Assembly (NCBI GenBank): GCA_005793345.1
Contig: SXSU01000091.1
Coordinates: forward strand, 1-36,848
Length of the DNA: 36,848 nucleotides
DNA from: Bdellovibrionales bacterium
Lineage (GTDB): Bacteria > Bdellovibrionota > Bdellovibrionia > Bdellovibrionales > Bdellovibrionaceae
Reading direction: 5' to 3'
The position numbers and the translations under genes are program-made. Below are positions 8,915 to 18,389 of the stretch, piece by piece. The notes under the pieces were generated by a model, which was given only the letters and a program-made list of their open reading frames with translations, was not told the origin of the DNA and ran no database searches. Positions within the stretch are counted from its first letter, which is position 1, and every line of letters begins with the position of its first letter.

Positions 8915-9548
8915 TTGTTGAACCTCTTTCGGATTGCTCAACCCAAGCTACGATTTTATACATTAGATCCCTTGCGTTTCCGATTATTTCATCGCCTTTT
9001 GAAGAGCATAATGAGTGAATTGCCATTGCTGAAATCCCTAAAATTAGTCCGGCAGCAGTAGCATACATTGCTTCAGAAATTCCAAGTCCAAGTAACTCTG
9101 CTTTTTGTGATGCATCAGCTTGAGCAAGTGCACTGAATGTTTTTATTAATCCAGAAATTGTTCCTAACAATCCCAATAAAGTAGAAACCCCAGCAATCAA
9201 TGCAATTAATGAGATTCTTTTTTCACAATTTTTTGAAACTTCTAAAATTGCACCGCCCAAGGCCGATTTCATTGCTTCTCGACCATGTTCTGCAGATAAT
9301 ATACCAACCTTTACTACGTTAAGTTCCGGTGAATCAGATATTGAGTTACAAACTTGAATTGCTTCAGTGTATGATTTTTTGAGAACAAAATTTCTAACTT
9401 TATTTAAGGCCTGCTCAACATCCATCGAATATTTAAAAAATAAAAAATAAACTCTTTCCATAGCAACAACAACTAGTAATATTCCTAATAGTATAATTAC
9501 CCAACCTGTTACTCCACCATGTTTCAATAATAATTCTAAACCGTACAT
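8907..9548 (-). CDS. aglR: TolQ/ExbB/MotA-family motor protein, AglR-like
   Basis: 213-residue inner-membrane protein with three helices (about 14-32, 113-137 and 155-178). The two family signatures are present: LGLLGTISGLIKTF (126-139) and GISEAMYATAAGL (156-168), which line the proton path in ExbB/TolQ/MotA. ATG 9548 is chosen because GGAGG lies nine bases upstream; the TTG two codons earlier is too close to it. In Myxococcus AglR forms the gliding motor with AglQ and AglS; a generic Tol/Ton role is possible, but the neighbouring TPR, CglF-like and AgmX-type genes favour the gliding assignment. Confidence 0.8.
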   Translation of the reverse strand: MYGLELLLKHGGVTGWVIILLGILLVVVAMERVYFLFFKYSMDVEQALNKVRNFVLKKSYTEAIQVCNSISDSPELNVVKVGILSAEHGREAMKSALGGAILEVSKNCEKRISLIALIAGVSTLLGLLGTISGLIKTFSALAQADASQKAELLGLGISEAMYATAAGLILGISAMAIHSLCSSKGDEIIGNARDLMYKIVAWVEQSERGSTNE

Positions 9549-9598
9549 AACCAAAATCCTCCGTGTTTTTTTAAAACTTAAATTAAACTAACTTTTCT

Positions 9599-10387
9599 TT
9601 AAAAATAAAATACAAATCCACCTTCAAGAAATAATAATGTATTAAATTTTGTTTCTTTATCTACAAATGTTTGCATATGGTGAAAGCCACCTGCTACACG
9701 AGTATTAAAATACTTAGCAACAAAAAATGTTTTACCACCCATCAGAGCGTATCGAGTTCCCTTTTGCCCATTCTCAAATTTAGTTTGACTCATACCAATT
9801 TTAAAAAATGTATCACTTCTAATAATACTATAAGGACCCCAACTATCTTTTCCATAAGCGGGTGCCCAAAGTATTTCAACACCCACTTGATTTTTTGGTT
9901 TTACATATTCGATTGCTGCCTTTTTATTAGGATCAGCCAATTCAAGGGCCGCAACTTTTTTAACAATTCCTCTTTCAATAACATAAAACTGAGGAACATA
10001 GTTAATATACACTTCCCAAAAATCATTAATTGCATAACCAAAATTTGTATTTAGCGTATAAAAAGTTGCAGGCCCATCAGAAAAGTCAAATCCCATAATA
10101 GTTGTAAATAAAAAAGATTTAGCTTTATTTTTAGCTTTTCTTTGTACTACAACCATGTTTCGAAAAACTTTTGAAATTTGATCATCTGAATCTAGCCGAG
10201 AATCTTTATTTAGAGGGGTTGCCGAATCTTCATCGTCCACTAAATCATCATTTAAAATAGATTTAGAGGCTTCAGGAATACTCGTTGCGACAGGCTCAGT
10301 ATTTTGAGCTAGAACAGAATGTGTAAATATAATCGATATACAATTAATTAGAATATAAAAAAGGAACTTGAATTTTATTGTCTTCAT
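9599..10387 (-). CDS. Outer-membrane beta-barrel protein of the gliding-type cluster
   Basis: 262-residue exported protein: signal peptide about 1-28 (ends VLAQ), an acidic low-complexity stretch to about 70, then alternating aromatic/polar strands ending in GGFVFYF, the C-terminal aromatic typical of outer-membrane barrels. It is the first gene of the operon, 50 nt before the aglR-like gene. Myxococcus GltA, GltB and GltH are outer-membrane barrels of comparable size, so a Glt-type surface component is a reasonable inference, not proven. No SD is visible before the ATG, which lies just 8 nt beyond the promoter -10 box. Confidence 0.65.
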   Translation of the reverse strand: MKTIKFKFLFYILINCISIIFTHSVLAQNTEPVATSIPEASKSILNDDLVDDEDSATPLNKDSRLDSDDQISKVFRNMVVVQRKAKNKAKSFLFTTIMGFDFSDGPATFYTLNTNFGYAINDFWEVYINYVPQFYVIERGIVKKVAALELADPNKKAAIEYVKPKNQVGVEILWAPAYGKDSWGPYSIIRSDTFFKIGMSQTKFENGQKGTRYALMGGKTFFVAKYFNTRVAGGFHHMQTFVDKETKFNTLLFLEGGFVFYF

Positions 10388-10395
10388 ATAGTCTA

Positions 10396-10424
10396 AGCAT
10401 ATTGATCATTACACCCGCTGACAA
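10396..10424 (-). promoter_or_regulatory. Sigma70-like promoter of the gliding-type operon
   Basis: On the minus strand TTGTCA (10419-10424) and TATGCT (10396-10401) are 17 nt apart. The ATG of the first gene begins at 10387, only 8 nt beyond the -10 box, so the transcript would have almost no leader. The lack of an SD before that ATG agrees. Confidence 0.5.
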
Positions 10425-10551
10425 TATATCTCAATTAAGACTTTCCTTTTGTCGAGTCAGTTCATATACATTAATTTTTAAATTGCTAAACGACTTTAGT
10501 TTGGTTTTTTATAATACGGGGTGTTTGAAGTTCGCCCCAAACAAACAAGAA

Positions 10552-10620
10552 AATAACGGCGCAGGATTATGTCTGATTTAATCGCGAAACAATCAGGCTT
10601 AATCATGATGAGCAGATATT
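10552..10620. repeat. Palindromic repeat element, copy B
   Basis: Imperfect palindrome between the gliding operon and cutA. Inner arms GATTATGTCTGATT (10565-10578) and AATCAGGCTTAATC (10591-10604) match at 12 of 14 positions. The flanks AATAACGGCGCAG and ATGAGCAGATATT resemble the perfect arms of copy A, and AATCGCG is shared in the loop. Together with copies C and D it defines a repeat family. Confidence 0.7.
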
Positions 10621-10653
10621 TAATTTTATAATTTTAAAAAGGTTAGCTAGACT

Positions 10654-10995
10654 ATGATCCAAAAAGAAATAATTATCTATACAACTTGTCCAAATTCTGA
10701 AATCGCTACTAAAATCGCAAAAACTTTGATTGAAAAAAAAATTATAGCTTGTGCAAATATTTTTCCACAAGGTACTTCTATTTTTGAATGGAATAATAAA
10801 ATAGAGATTGAAAAAGAGTGCGTGATGATTTTAAAAACTACTAATAAATTTTATAAGGATTGTGAAAAAATAATTTTAGAACTTCACACCTATGAAGTAC
10901 CAGCAATTATTTATTTTGAAATTAGAGGTGGAAGCACCAATTATTTAAATTGGATAAAAAATCAAGTTAAGAACTCATTAATTTCTAACCCCTAA
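10654..10995 (+). CDS. cutA: CutA1 divalent-cation tolerance protein
   Basis: 113 residues, the usual size of CutA1. Family features: YTTCPN at the first strand, KKIIACANIFP (28-38), EWNNKIEIEKE (45-55), ILKTT, the signature LHTYEVPAII (77-86) and a final YLNWI. CutA1 is a trimeric ferredoxin-like protein linked to metal tolerance; its precise role is unclear in most bacteria. It is a lone plus-strand gene between two minus-strand operons, and its stop overlaps the end of the convergent EF-hand gene by 4 nt. Confidence 0.95.
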   Translation: MIQKEIIIYTTCPNSEIATKIAKTLIEKKIIACANIFPQGTSIFEWNNKIEIEKECVMILKTTNKFYKDCEKIILELHTYEVPAIIYFEIRGGSTNYLNWIKNQVKNSLISNP

Positions 10996-12314
10996 CCCCC
11001 AACTTGACCAAACCAAACATCCACAATTTTTCCATTTTGGGTTTTGTTATTTTTAACAAATTCAAAATCGGCATGTTGTTTCTCTTTTGCACGCGCCCCA
11101 AATGGAATCAAAAGGGTTTTATATTTTAAAGAAATTTTAGTTATTCCCATTTTAGAAATCGGAATTACATCTTGTGGAAGACTTGTGCCCACCCCTGTTG
11201 AATCTTTCCAAAGCAGGAGATTTTTAAATTCATTATCTTTTGAATCAATTATATTGTCGTTATTTGTATCTAATTTTTTTAAAATATCAAATCCATTGTT
11301 ATTTTCAGCCATTCCATTTGAACCAAACAACTCATCTTCTGAATCTATTATTTTATTTTTATTTTTATCGATTGATAAGAAGTATGCATTTGAGTTTTTT
11401 TCTGGCCAGTATATAGAATCACCCGGAGAAACAAAACTGTTATCAGCAATACCAGTAAAATTTGGTTTTTTATCATCAAAATATAAAATCAAAGGAGATG
11501 TATATGTTCCACAATATCCTCCCATAAAGTTTACGGTTTGGTAATATTGAGTTCCATTCCAATCTGCTTTTCCAAGAGTATAATCAACGGCAGCTCCCCT
11601 AGACACAAATCTAGAATAGCGTTGACAATTTTTATTGTACCATGGACAGCTTCTAGTCAATGAGACTTGATAAAATGATAAACTTATACCTAAATTTGTA
11701 CCATTTAATAACCAATTTGTTTTTGCTGCTTGAGCCATTTCTAATGAAATTGGAATTTTTAATTTTACCACTCCAGAAGTTGATTGCGAACCATTATAAG
11801 CTTCTCCGATTACTGAAGCCGAATTTCCTGTTGGACATCCCTTTCCGGTACAAACAAATTTTAAATTTGAAGAAGTTTGATCATTATTACATTTTTTACG
11901 ACGATAACAAGTATTGGGCCGTGCAAACCAAGATGGAATAAATTTACTTGGATTTTGAAAAAAATCAGAGGGAACTCGATCTCTCTTACTGACATCAGGA
12001 TTTGTTGAATCAAAGCCTTTCCATACCACTGATTGGTTACTGGTAGTTAATCGTATAACTGGAACAATCAATGTTCGACCACCCAACATATTATTATATG
12101 TTCTCGTATTAGCATGTGAGCAAGATAACCTCAACAAAACATCTACAGAATTAGGCGAATCCTTAAAAGGTGCAGATGACCCATCAAATTCAACTAGTCC
12201 TTCTTCTTTTACGTTCACCGATATTTCACTACTAGCCCAACTGTAAATACTTACATTAATTAATCCCAAACAAAAAATGAAGGGATTTAGAAATTTATTT
12301 TTTATTAATTCCAT
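10992..12314 (-). CDS. Exported Cys-rich protein with two EF-hand-like calcium loops
   Basis: 440-residue exported protein, last gene of the pseudopilin operon. Signal peptide about 1-27 (ends SWAS). The body has many cysteines (about 65, 136, 142, 155, 160, 223, 230, 268) and Trp/Tyr-rich stretches, suggesting a disulfide-bonded extracellular fold. Two calcium loops resemble EF-hand or dockerin repeats: D316-KNKNKII-DSED and D349-TNNDNII-DSKD. I use the ATG at 12314, preceded by GGAGG six bases upstream; the ATG 15 nt earlier overlaps that SD. Ca-binding tip proteins such as PilY1 accompany type IV pili, so a surface adhesin or tip role is possible, but there is no recognisable PilY1 propeller. 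Confidence 0.6.
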   Translation of the reverse strand: MELIKNKFLNPFIFCLGLINVSIYSWASSEISVNVKEEGLVEFDGSSAPFKDSPNSVDVLLRLSCSHANTRTYNNMLGGRTLIVPVIRLTTSNQSVVWKGFDSTNPDVSKRDRVPSDFFQNPSKFIPSWFARPNTCYRRKKCNNDQTSSNLKFVCTGKGCPTGNSASVIGEAYNGSQSTSGVVKLKIPISLEMAQAAKTNWLLNGTNLGISLSFYQVSLTRSCPWYNKNCQRYSRFVSRGAAVDYTLGKADWNGTQYYQTVNFMGGYCGTYTSPLILYFDDKKPNFTGIADNSFVSPGDSIYWPEKNSNAYFLSIDKNKNKIIDSEDELFGSNGMAENNNGFDILKKLDTNNDNIIDSKDNEFKNLLLWKDSTGVGTSLPQDVIPISKMGITKISLKYKTLLIPFGARAKEKQHADFEFVKNNKTQNGKIVDVWFGQVGG

Positions 12315-12331
12315 ATACTTCCTCCTCATTA

Positions 12332-13498
12332 TTATTCCGAAATGGATTGAGTAGTTGGTGATGTGAGAGTCTTATTTTTTTCATTTGATAAATTGAGATC
12401 TCGAATTATATCAAAACTTACAATTGCACTTTGAACAGAAGGTCTTCTAAATTTTACTTCTTTCACTCCTTGCGCAACACTGATTTTAAACTCTGGACAA
12501 TAATTACCTAAACAACTTGAATCTGCTCCTTCTTTTTCAGTCATATAATATCTATACAATGCAGCGGTATCGATCCCTTTTATTTTAATAGACTCAAGTT
12601 TATATTTTACTAATCTCACTCGATCGACCGAAAAAAAACTTGCGGCACCTGCAGTATATGGAATTTTTCCTATAAAATAATTTAAATCATTGACCGACTC
12701 ATAGTTACTATTTGTAAAACGAAGAGGATGAGATGCGTTTATAAGTCCATCAAAATTTACTGATTCAAAATTAGAACCCGTCCACTTACTTAAGTAAAAA
12801 TACGATTTCAATTCACATTTTGTAGAAGCGACTGGAGCTAAATATTCTGGTATTTTAAAAAGATAAAAAATATTTTTTTGTTGATCAGTTGTTTTGATTT
12901 TTTCTTGGGAGTGATTAAAATCTATTAATTCATAATCATCCAAACATTGTTTGAGACCTTTTTGATTAACCTCAGTTGTATTATTATGAGTATTAAAATT
13001 TGCTATAGGTTGACCTTCAGTTATTGGAATCAATTTCTGAACTTCTTGTATTGTATTCTCTACTTTTGTAAGATCTAAACAATGTCCAGAATCATTTATT
13101 ATTCTGGTGGGATCAAAAATTAAAGTATGTTTCCAATCTGGATCAGTTTCAAGAAAAAATATTTCCTGATTGTTTTTTAAATTTAAAATAATTTGTCTTT
13201 GCTCAGTCAAATTTGTAACACATGAAAGTGGTACTTTAGGAAAGAAATCAAAAAAATTATTACCTTTTTCATCATCTAACACGATCACATTAAATGAATT
13301 TTTTGCTCGCTCTAAAGTATTTAATACATAATGTCCACCAGTAGATAAATCTTCTTCTCGCTCTAAAGCAACTGTAAGATTATTAGTCGTATTCACATAC
13401 CAGGAAAATACTTGCGTAAACGCAAGTGTAGTAATTGAAGTAATTCCCACGGCAACTAATATTTCAGCTATCGTATATCCTTTTTGTGTCAAATACAT
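12332..13498 (-). CDS. Prepilin-like protein, PilW/GspJ type
   Basis: 388 residues with a class III signal: seven-residue leader MYLTQKG, cut before Y8, then YTIAEILVAVGITS, with Glu at mature position 5 and a hydrophobic helix to about residue 30. A long globular C-terminal domain follows, with scattered cysteines. Size and N-terminus fit PilW/GspJ-like minor pilins, though it is longer than usual (about 200-350). GAGAGGAAG precedes the ATG, and the gene sits between a PilV/GspI-like gene and the EF-hand gene. A prepilin peptidase (PilD) elsewhere must process it. Confidence 0.7.
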   Translation of the reverse strand: MYLTQKGYTIAEILVAVGITSITTLAFTQVFSWYVNTTNNLTVALEREEDLSTGGHYVLNTLERAKNSFNVIVLDDEKGNNFFDFFPKVPLSCVTNLTEQRQIILNLKNNQEIFFLETDPDWKHTLIFDPTRIINDSGHCLDLTKVENTIQEVQKLIPITEGQPIANFNTHNNTTEVNQKGLKQCLDDYELIDFNHSQEKIKTTDQQKNIFYLFKIPEYLAPVASTKCELKSYFYLSKWTGSNFESVNFDGLINASHPLRFTNSNYESVNDLNYFIGKIPYTAGAASFFSVDRVRLVKYKLESIKIKGIDTAALYRYYMTEKEGADSSCLGNYCPEFKISVAQGVKEVKFRRPSVQSAIVSFDIIRDLNLSNEKNKTLTSPTTQSISE

Positions 13499-13514
13499 AG
13501 ACTATTTCTTCCTC

Positions 13515-14036
13515 TCAATGGGACTTAATAAAAACTGTTACAGTCTTAAAATCATCGTCTTTAAGTGCAAGACTAGAATGAAAAGACTTAATTGTTACCT
13601 TAAATAAACCCGGCATATTCTTTACGGGTTGAATTAAATATGCCATTCTCCCCTCTAATGGACACTCACTTATGGTATTCTTATAAATTTCACTAATACA
13701 TTCATTTGCTGTCACATAATCATATCGACTATTCCAATAATAAGGAAAGTCATTCTTTGTTGGATAGACCTCCTCAATTTTTTCATCTGGATCAAAACCA
13801 ATTTCAAATTGATCGACATCTGCCTTCATACGATTTATCATGTTTACCAATTGTCGTTCTTGCCCTCTTTTATCCATCAACCTCTTATAATATCTAGAAG
13901 CCGAAGAAGTTGTCTGTGCAATTATTGAGGCAATTATAACAACAATTGTAGCTGTTACTAAAGCTTCAGCAATTGTAAAACCTTTTTCATTATGGAGTAC
14001 TTCTCCATCTTTCTGTAATAAAATAGTTTTCAACAT
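13515..14036 (-). CDS. Prepilin-like protein, PilV/GspI type
   Basis: 173-residue type IV pilin-like protein. The 19-residue leader ends KG; the mature N-terminus FTIAEALVTATIVVII has Glu5 and a helix of about 25 residues. The rest is a small globular domain with two cysteines. Size fits PilV or GspI minor pilins. The ATG lies 47 nt inside the end of the giant pseudopilin gene, so the two are probably translationally coupled; no strong SD is seen, and TTG one codon later is an alternative. Confidence 0.7.
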   Translation of the reverse strand: MLKTILLQKDGEVLHNEKGFTIAEALVTATIVVIIASIIAQTTSSASRYYKRLMDKRGQERQLVNMINRMKADVDQFEIGFDPDEKIEEVYPTKNDFPYYWNSRYDYVTANECISEIYKNTISECPLEGRMAYLIQPVKNMPGLFKVTIKSFHSSLALKDDDFKTVTVFIKSH

Positions 14037-17000
14037 TATCTTTACACATCATCCTTTCAGAATAATTAGGACCTCTAGATTTTGCTGCTGTAAACTTACC
14101 TACAAGTCCACAATCTGGATCAACCTTGCTCCAGCTAAAAGGTTGCGCTTTATTTCTTAAATTAATAACTGAACACTCATCAAGGGCTGCTAATTTTGCA
14201 AGCCTCCCAATATCGTCAATGTTCATTTCAGGTCTAAACCAAACTGGATTAGCATCAATTGCTTTATTACAATCCGCTACGGATTTTAATAAATTACGTT
14301 TAGCATCTGGATGAAAAATTGATTTAAAATAAACACCATATTGAACAGCATCTGAAGGTATAGTTACCCTGCCAGCAATAACAGTACCGATTATTTGTAA
14401 CGGTTCCGTCCTACCATTTTCAATTATTAAATGTCGACAAACTAAAAATCCCGTATATATTTTTACATTTTTTTTAATAGTACAATTTGCAGCAATCGAT
14501 TGCACTTGAAAAGCATCCTCACTAAATAGCTGAGAAGTTTCTATATCTTCAATAGTTGAGTTATTTTCAGACTCATCCTTAAAATCTGGAATTGAGTCCG
14601 ATGAAATTTCAATATTTTGGGTATTATCTGTATGACTAGGATCTACGTCATAACTTTCATCTTCAATATCTAAAAAATGATTGTAGGGATTTATAGGTGC
14701 AAAATACCATGAATGATTCGTTTGATCCAAAAAAGATAAAGAAGGCTTTGCAGGATCATTAAATCCCCCATTGATTGCTAACTTTACTGCCTCTTCTGTC
14801 TGATCTTCATCATCTGATTTACCTTTAAAAGCTGAAACCATATTGCAAGCAAATTCATAAAACCCCATATGTTCAATTTTAGCAGCCTCTTGTAACTCTT
14901 TATATCGAGTTATACTAGCTGTGCCACCTGTAACAATATATTTATTTGTATCTGAATTTGAAGTTGGATCTACACTCACTGAAACTGTATTATCAAATCC
15001 ACCAGTAAAAAGTGCAATTGTATTACCTTTGCCATCATCTTGATAAACTTGACGAGTAGATATGAACTCAAGACATTTATTTTTAGAAAAAGAACTACCA
15101 ATAATATATGCTCTAATAACCGGTTCAGTTTTTTCACCTTCTAAACATTTAATTTCGCAATCATTTGCATTTGAACATTTATCTTTTAATGAAACCTCAG
15201 AATAACTATAAGAGGGGTCAAATGCATTTAACTTAATTTTATAAAAAAATACAAATCTATTATTTGATTTTGGAATACCACCTTTTAGTATAAAAGCTCG
15301 TGGATCATAAGCAGATTTTAAAACTTCTGTATCAGAAGTTCCAATATTAAATTTAAGTTCCTGTTCACCGGTTGGCATGGCAACTTCTACATCACCAATA
15401 ACATCAATTAAATCTTCTTGTATGGCATCAAGTTCATTACCAATACTAACTAGAGCATTGCTTCTACTTTCTAAATTTGCAATAGCACTTAATTTATCAT
15501 AATCAGAATTCAATCTTACAAAATCCCCACCAGAAACACTGTTAATTTGATCAATTTTTGTTTGAGCTAGTGTTTGAGCTGCAACTTTACTTGCTTCGCA
15601 AGCCGCATCAGGAGAACACGTTTGGGGAATGGCAACTCCATTTATATCAATACCTCCTCCAGTACATATTTGTGGACAGCTTTTACTGCTTGCTGTTGCA
15701 AGTTCACTTTGTGCAGTATTTAGTTCATTTAAAACTTGATTGTATTTTTCATTAATTAACGTAATTGCCTCATCAACATTTTTTTTATAATGTCCATCAT
15801 CAGCACTAGTAAAAGTATTGGTTTTATATTTGGAAGTCATACTAACTAATAATTCACCAATTTGGTAACGAATACTTTTTTTAATGGTACGAAGTTTTTT
15901 TGAATCGTCATTTGTATCGCCATAAAGACAATTCGCACTACTTCCAGTAGATTTGTCTTGGCAAATAGCACCAATTCTAAAATTCATCATTTCTTTCCAT
16001 ATTTTAATATATTGTATGATTTGCTCTCGAACCAAAAGTGAATTGCCTGAACGTTTTAAATTACTATTCAAACCCAATAAGGCTTTCGTACAATAAATGA
16101 CCGCCTTATTATTTACCTGATGCCCCTTTATTCCTGAATTACATGCCCCAAATATTTCTTCTGTGGTTCTGGCTAATCCTTTATTATCAACGTTTAAGAA
16201 CACTTCAATACTTGAACTAATTTTATCTGTAAGATCTTCAAAACCATAACCTGAACTTGGAAATACTGAATCTAATGCATCTTCAATACGTAAAATTGGA
16301 AGATAATTATTTCTAATTTGATTAATAGTTTGTAAACGATCTCCAGCTTCTAGATAATATTCTAAATTTAAAATAACTTTTGCTTTATCACTAAAATCTC
16401 CTTTTAGAGCATCAAACTGTGATATCTTTCGATTTTTTGGACATTTTCCCAGTTCGCTTCCTTGATCATTAAATAATTCGGGAGTAGGAATTCCTACAAC
16501 ATTATTTATATCAAATCCCTGTTTATATGTGACTTGAAAAACATCTTTAAAAATATTTGTTCCATTCTCCTTAACTTTAACTTTTGATCGTGCACCATAT
16601 ATTTGAGGCTTTATAATTGTTTCGTCATTATCACGATCAATGTAACATTTTGAATGAGCTCCTCTGGGAATATCAGACTTTGGAGATTGAAAGCGATTGC
16701 TATTGCGTAGCGAAAAATTAGAGCTAGAAGTATTTGAAGTATTGTCCCAAAAAAATAAGTTTTCACTAATCCCAATATTTAAATATTTTAGTTGATTTCC
16801 CATTGTAATATTTAAATCTGATTGCGAAGCATTTAAATTTGAACAAGCTTTAATTATCCGACCTGTACTAGTATCATTATCTTTTTGTCCTGATAAATTA
16901 GGACCAGCAATATAATCTAACCCGCCATCATAACCTTGCAAAGAAATACTATTTCGCAAGAATAATTTTGAGTGAATGAGTTTATTATTTTCATTACTCT

Positions 17001-18147
17001 TAAAAATATCACCATCCTGACAAACAGAACCTGCACCTGTTGAACTCGTGCAATTTGACGTATCAAGTAGAGAAGATACATTGCTCCCTATAGTTTTATC
17101 TGATTTTTTTGCAAAATCATAACCTAAATATAAATTATCTGCAAAAATAACATTTGGCCTTATTTCCTTATGAAGACTTTGATAATCAACTTTCTCAATT
17201 TCACTTTTGTTTGGAAGAATTATTCTTTGATTAATAAAAACAGGACTTTCAAAATGCACCCCAACAGGGGGATGAGAAGTTTCTGATGAAGGTAAACTTA
17301 ATGAATTTGCAATATACAACCCTTTTTTTAATTCAGCAGGAATTTGGGATGATTCAAGATGAAGATCACCAGCAACTAATAAAGAATATCTGTTAAGTTC
17401 AACTGGAGTCGCAGACATCAAAGAACGGACAACTATTGGACTTAAATTATTTCTTATAATACTTACTGTTAACTCAAGATTTACTTCACGCCCATAATTT
17501 GGAGTTTCTACTTTATTTGATTTTCTTAAATTAATAACTGCTTTTTGAAACCCTAAAGTTTTATATTTTGCACTATTTACCTCTACCAGACTCCGAACTG
17601 GATGGTTCGATGGAATTCTATCTAGGTTTAAGCTTATTTCTCCTGTGATTTCGTTTAAACTTAAACATTTAATCCAATTCGAAGTCCAAATTTGGAAGTC
17701 AATTTGATTTTGAGGAATTTTGTTTAATAAATCTTGTCCACAACTTTTAAACTGAGCAAAATCATCAGCAACCAAACGACCCTTTTGCTGTTGCACAATT
17801 AAGTTTTCACCAATAGTTATAAGTTCTGAATTTGATGCTAATAATCTTCTAATTGAGCCATCGTGTTTAAAATCATTTCGCAAACACGCTGCTTTATCCT
17901 CAGTCCAATAACTCCCAATACACCATTTTGATTTCACAGAATGCACAACATAATCCATAATTCCATTTGTTAAAATACCTTCTGCCAAATCATCTTTAAT
18001 TGCTAAATCTGCATATCTTGATTTTAAAGAGTAAGTATATAGTGCTAATCCTGAGGTTATTAATACTCCAAGAAACCCAATTATTGTTAACATTGTAAAA
18101 CCTTGATTAGTTCGGATCGAAAAAGTCTGATTTACTTTGATATTCAT
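13990..18147 (-). CDS. Giant pseudopilin-like protein lacking Glu5
   Basis: 1385 residues, far larger than any ordinary minor pilin. The N-terminus is a class III signal: leader ending TNQG (residue 16) followed by FTMLTIIGFLGVLITSGLAL, a standard pilin helix except that mature position 5 is Thr, not Glu. Lack of Glu5 is normal for tip pseudopilins such as GspK, which suggests a tip position. The body (about 60-1385) is Ser/Asn/Asp-rich, with an Ala/Gln/Glu-rich coiled-coil-like segment at about 780-880 containing a Cys cluster (CPQICTGGG...CSPDAACEA). It heads the operon: its 3' end overlaps the PilV-like gene. I use ATG 18147, with GGGGA six bases upstream; ATG 18159 would add four residues. 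No family could be named for the body. Confidence 0.65.
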   Translation of the reverse strand: MNIKVNQTFSIRTNQGFTMLTIIGFLGVLITSGLALYTYSLKSRYADLAIKDDLAEGILTNGIMDYVVHSVKSKWCIGSYWTEDKAACLRNDFKHDGSIRRLLASNSELITIGENLIVQQQKGRLVADDFAQFKSCGQDLLNKIPQNQIDFQIWTSNWIKCLSLNEITGEISLNLDRIPSNHPVRSLVEVNSAKYKTLGFQKAVINLRKSNKVETPNYGREVNLELTVSIIRNNLSPIVVRSLMSATPVELNRYSLLVAGDLHLESSQIPAELKKGLYIANSLSLPSSETSHPPVGVHFESPVFINQRIILPNKSEIEKVDYQSLHKEIRPNVIFADNLYLGYDFAKKSDKTIGSNVSSLLDTSNCTSSTGAGSVCQDGDIFKSNENNKLIHSKLFLRNSISLQGYDGGLDYIAGPNLSGQKDNDTSTGRIIKACSNLNASQSDLNITMGNQLKYLNIGISENLFFWDNTSNTSSSNFSLRNSNRFQSPKSDIPRGAHSKCYIDRDNDETIIKPQIYGARSKVKVKENGTNIFKDVFQVTYKQGFDINNVVGIPTPELFNDQGSELGKCPKNRKISQFDALKGDFSDKAKVILNLEYYLEAGDRLQTINQIRNNYLPILRIEDALDSVFPSSGYGFEDLTDKISSSIEVFLNVDNKGLARTTEEIFGACNSGIKGHQVNNKAVIYCTKALLGLNSNLKRSGNSLLVREQIIQYIKIWKEMMNFRIGAICQDKSTGSSANCLYGDTNDDSKKLRTIKKSIRYQIGELLVSMTSKYKTNTFTSADDGHYKKNVDEAITLINEKYNQVLNELNTAQSELATASSKSCPQICTGGGIDINGVAIPQTCSPDAACEASKVAAQTLAQTKIDQINSVSGGDFVRLNSDYDKLSAIANLESRSNALVSIGNELDAIQEDLIDVIGDVEVAMPTGEQELKFNIGTSDTEVLKSAYDPRAFILKGGIPKSNNRFVFFYKIKLNAFDPSYSYSEVSLKDKCSNANDCEIKCLEGEKTEPVIRAYIIGSSFSKNKCLEFISTRQVYQDDGKGNTIALFTGGFDNTVSVSVDPTSNSDTNKYIVTGGTASITRYKELQEAAKIEHMGFYEFACNMVSAFKGKSDDEDQTEEAVKLAINGGFNDPAKPSLSFLDQTNHSWYFAPINPYNHFLDIEDESYDVDPSHTDNTQNIEISSDSIPDFKDESENNSTIEDIETSQLFSEDAFQVQSIAANCTIKKNVKIYTGFLVCRHLIIENGRTEPLQIIGTVIAGRVTIPSDAVQYGVYFKSIFHPDAKRNLLKSVADCNKAIDANPVWFRPEMNIDDIGRLAKLAALDECSVINLRNKAQPFSWSKVDPDCGLVGKFTAAKSRGPNYSERMMCKDNVENYFITERWRSTP

Positions 18148-18389
18148 AAATTTCCCCATCCCCGTCTTAAGATTGTCCCATACTTCTTTTACCTCTTCAA
18201 AAATATTTTCCTTCGTATATCATATTGAAACAACTCGTAGATTAATTACTCGCCTTTCGTCTAATACATTAACGACTGTTTATTTTTCAATGCAGTTTAA
18301 AAAATGAGTCTACAAACAATCTGACGCAATTAAAAATTAATAAGTATTTCTCTGTACAACAAAATTTTTGTCTTTATTATTGTGAGTAT

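Noticed and set aside
11044..11544. 166-codon plus-strand ORF
   Set aside because: It is the shadow of the EF-hand protein gene on the opposite strand.
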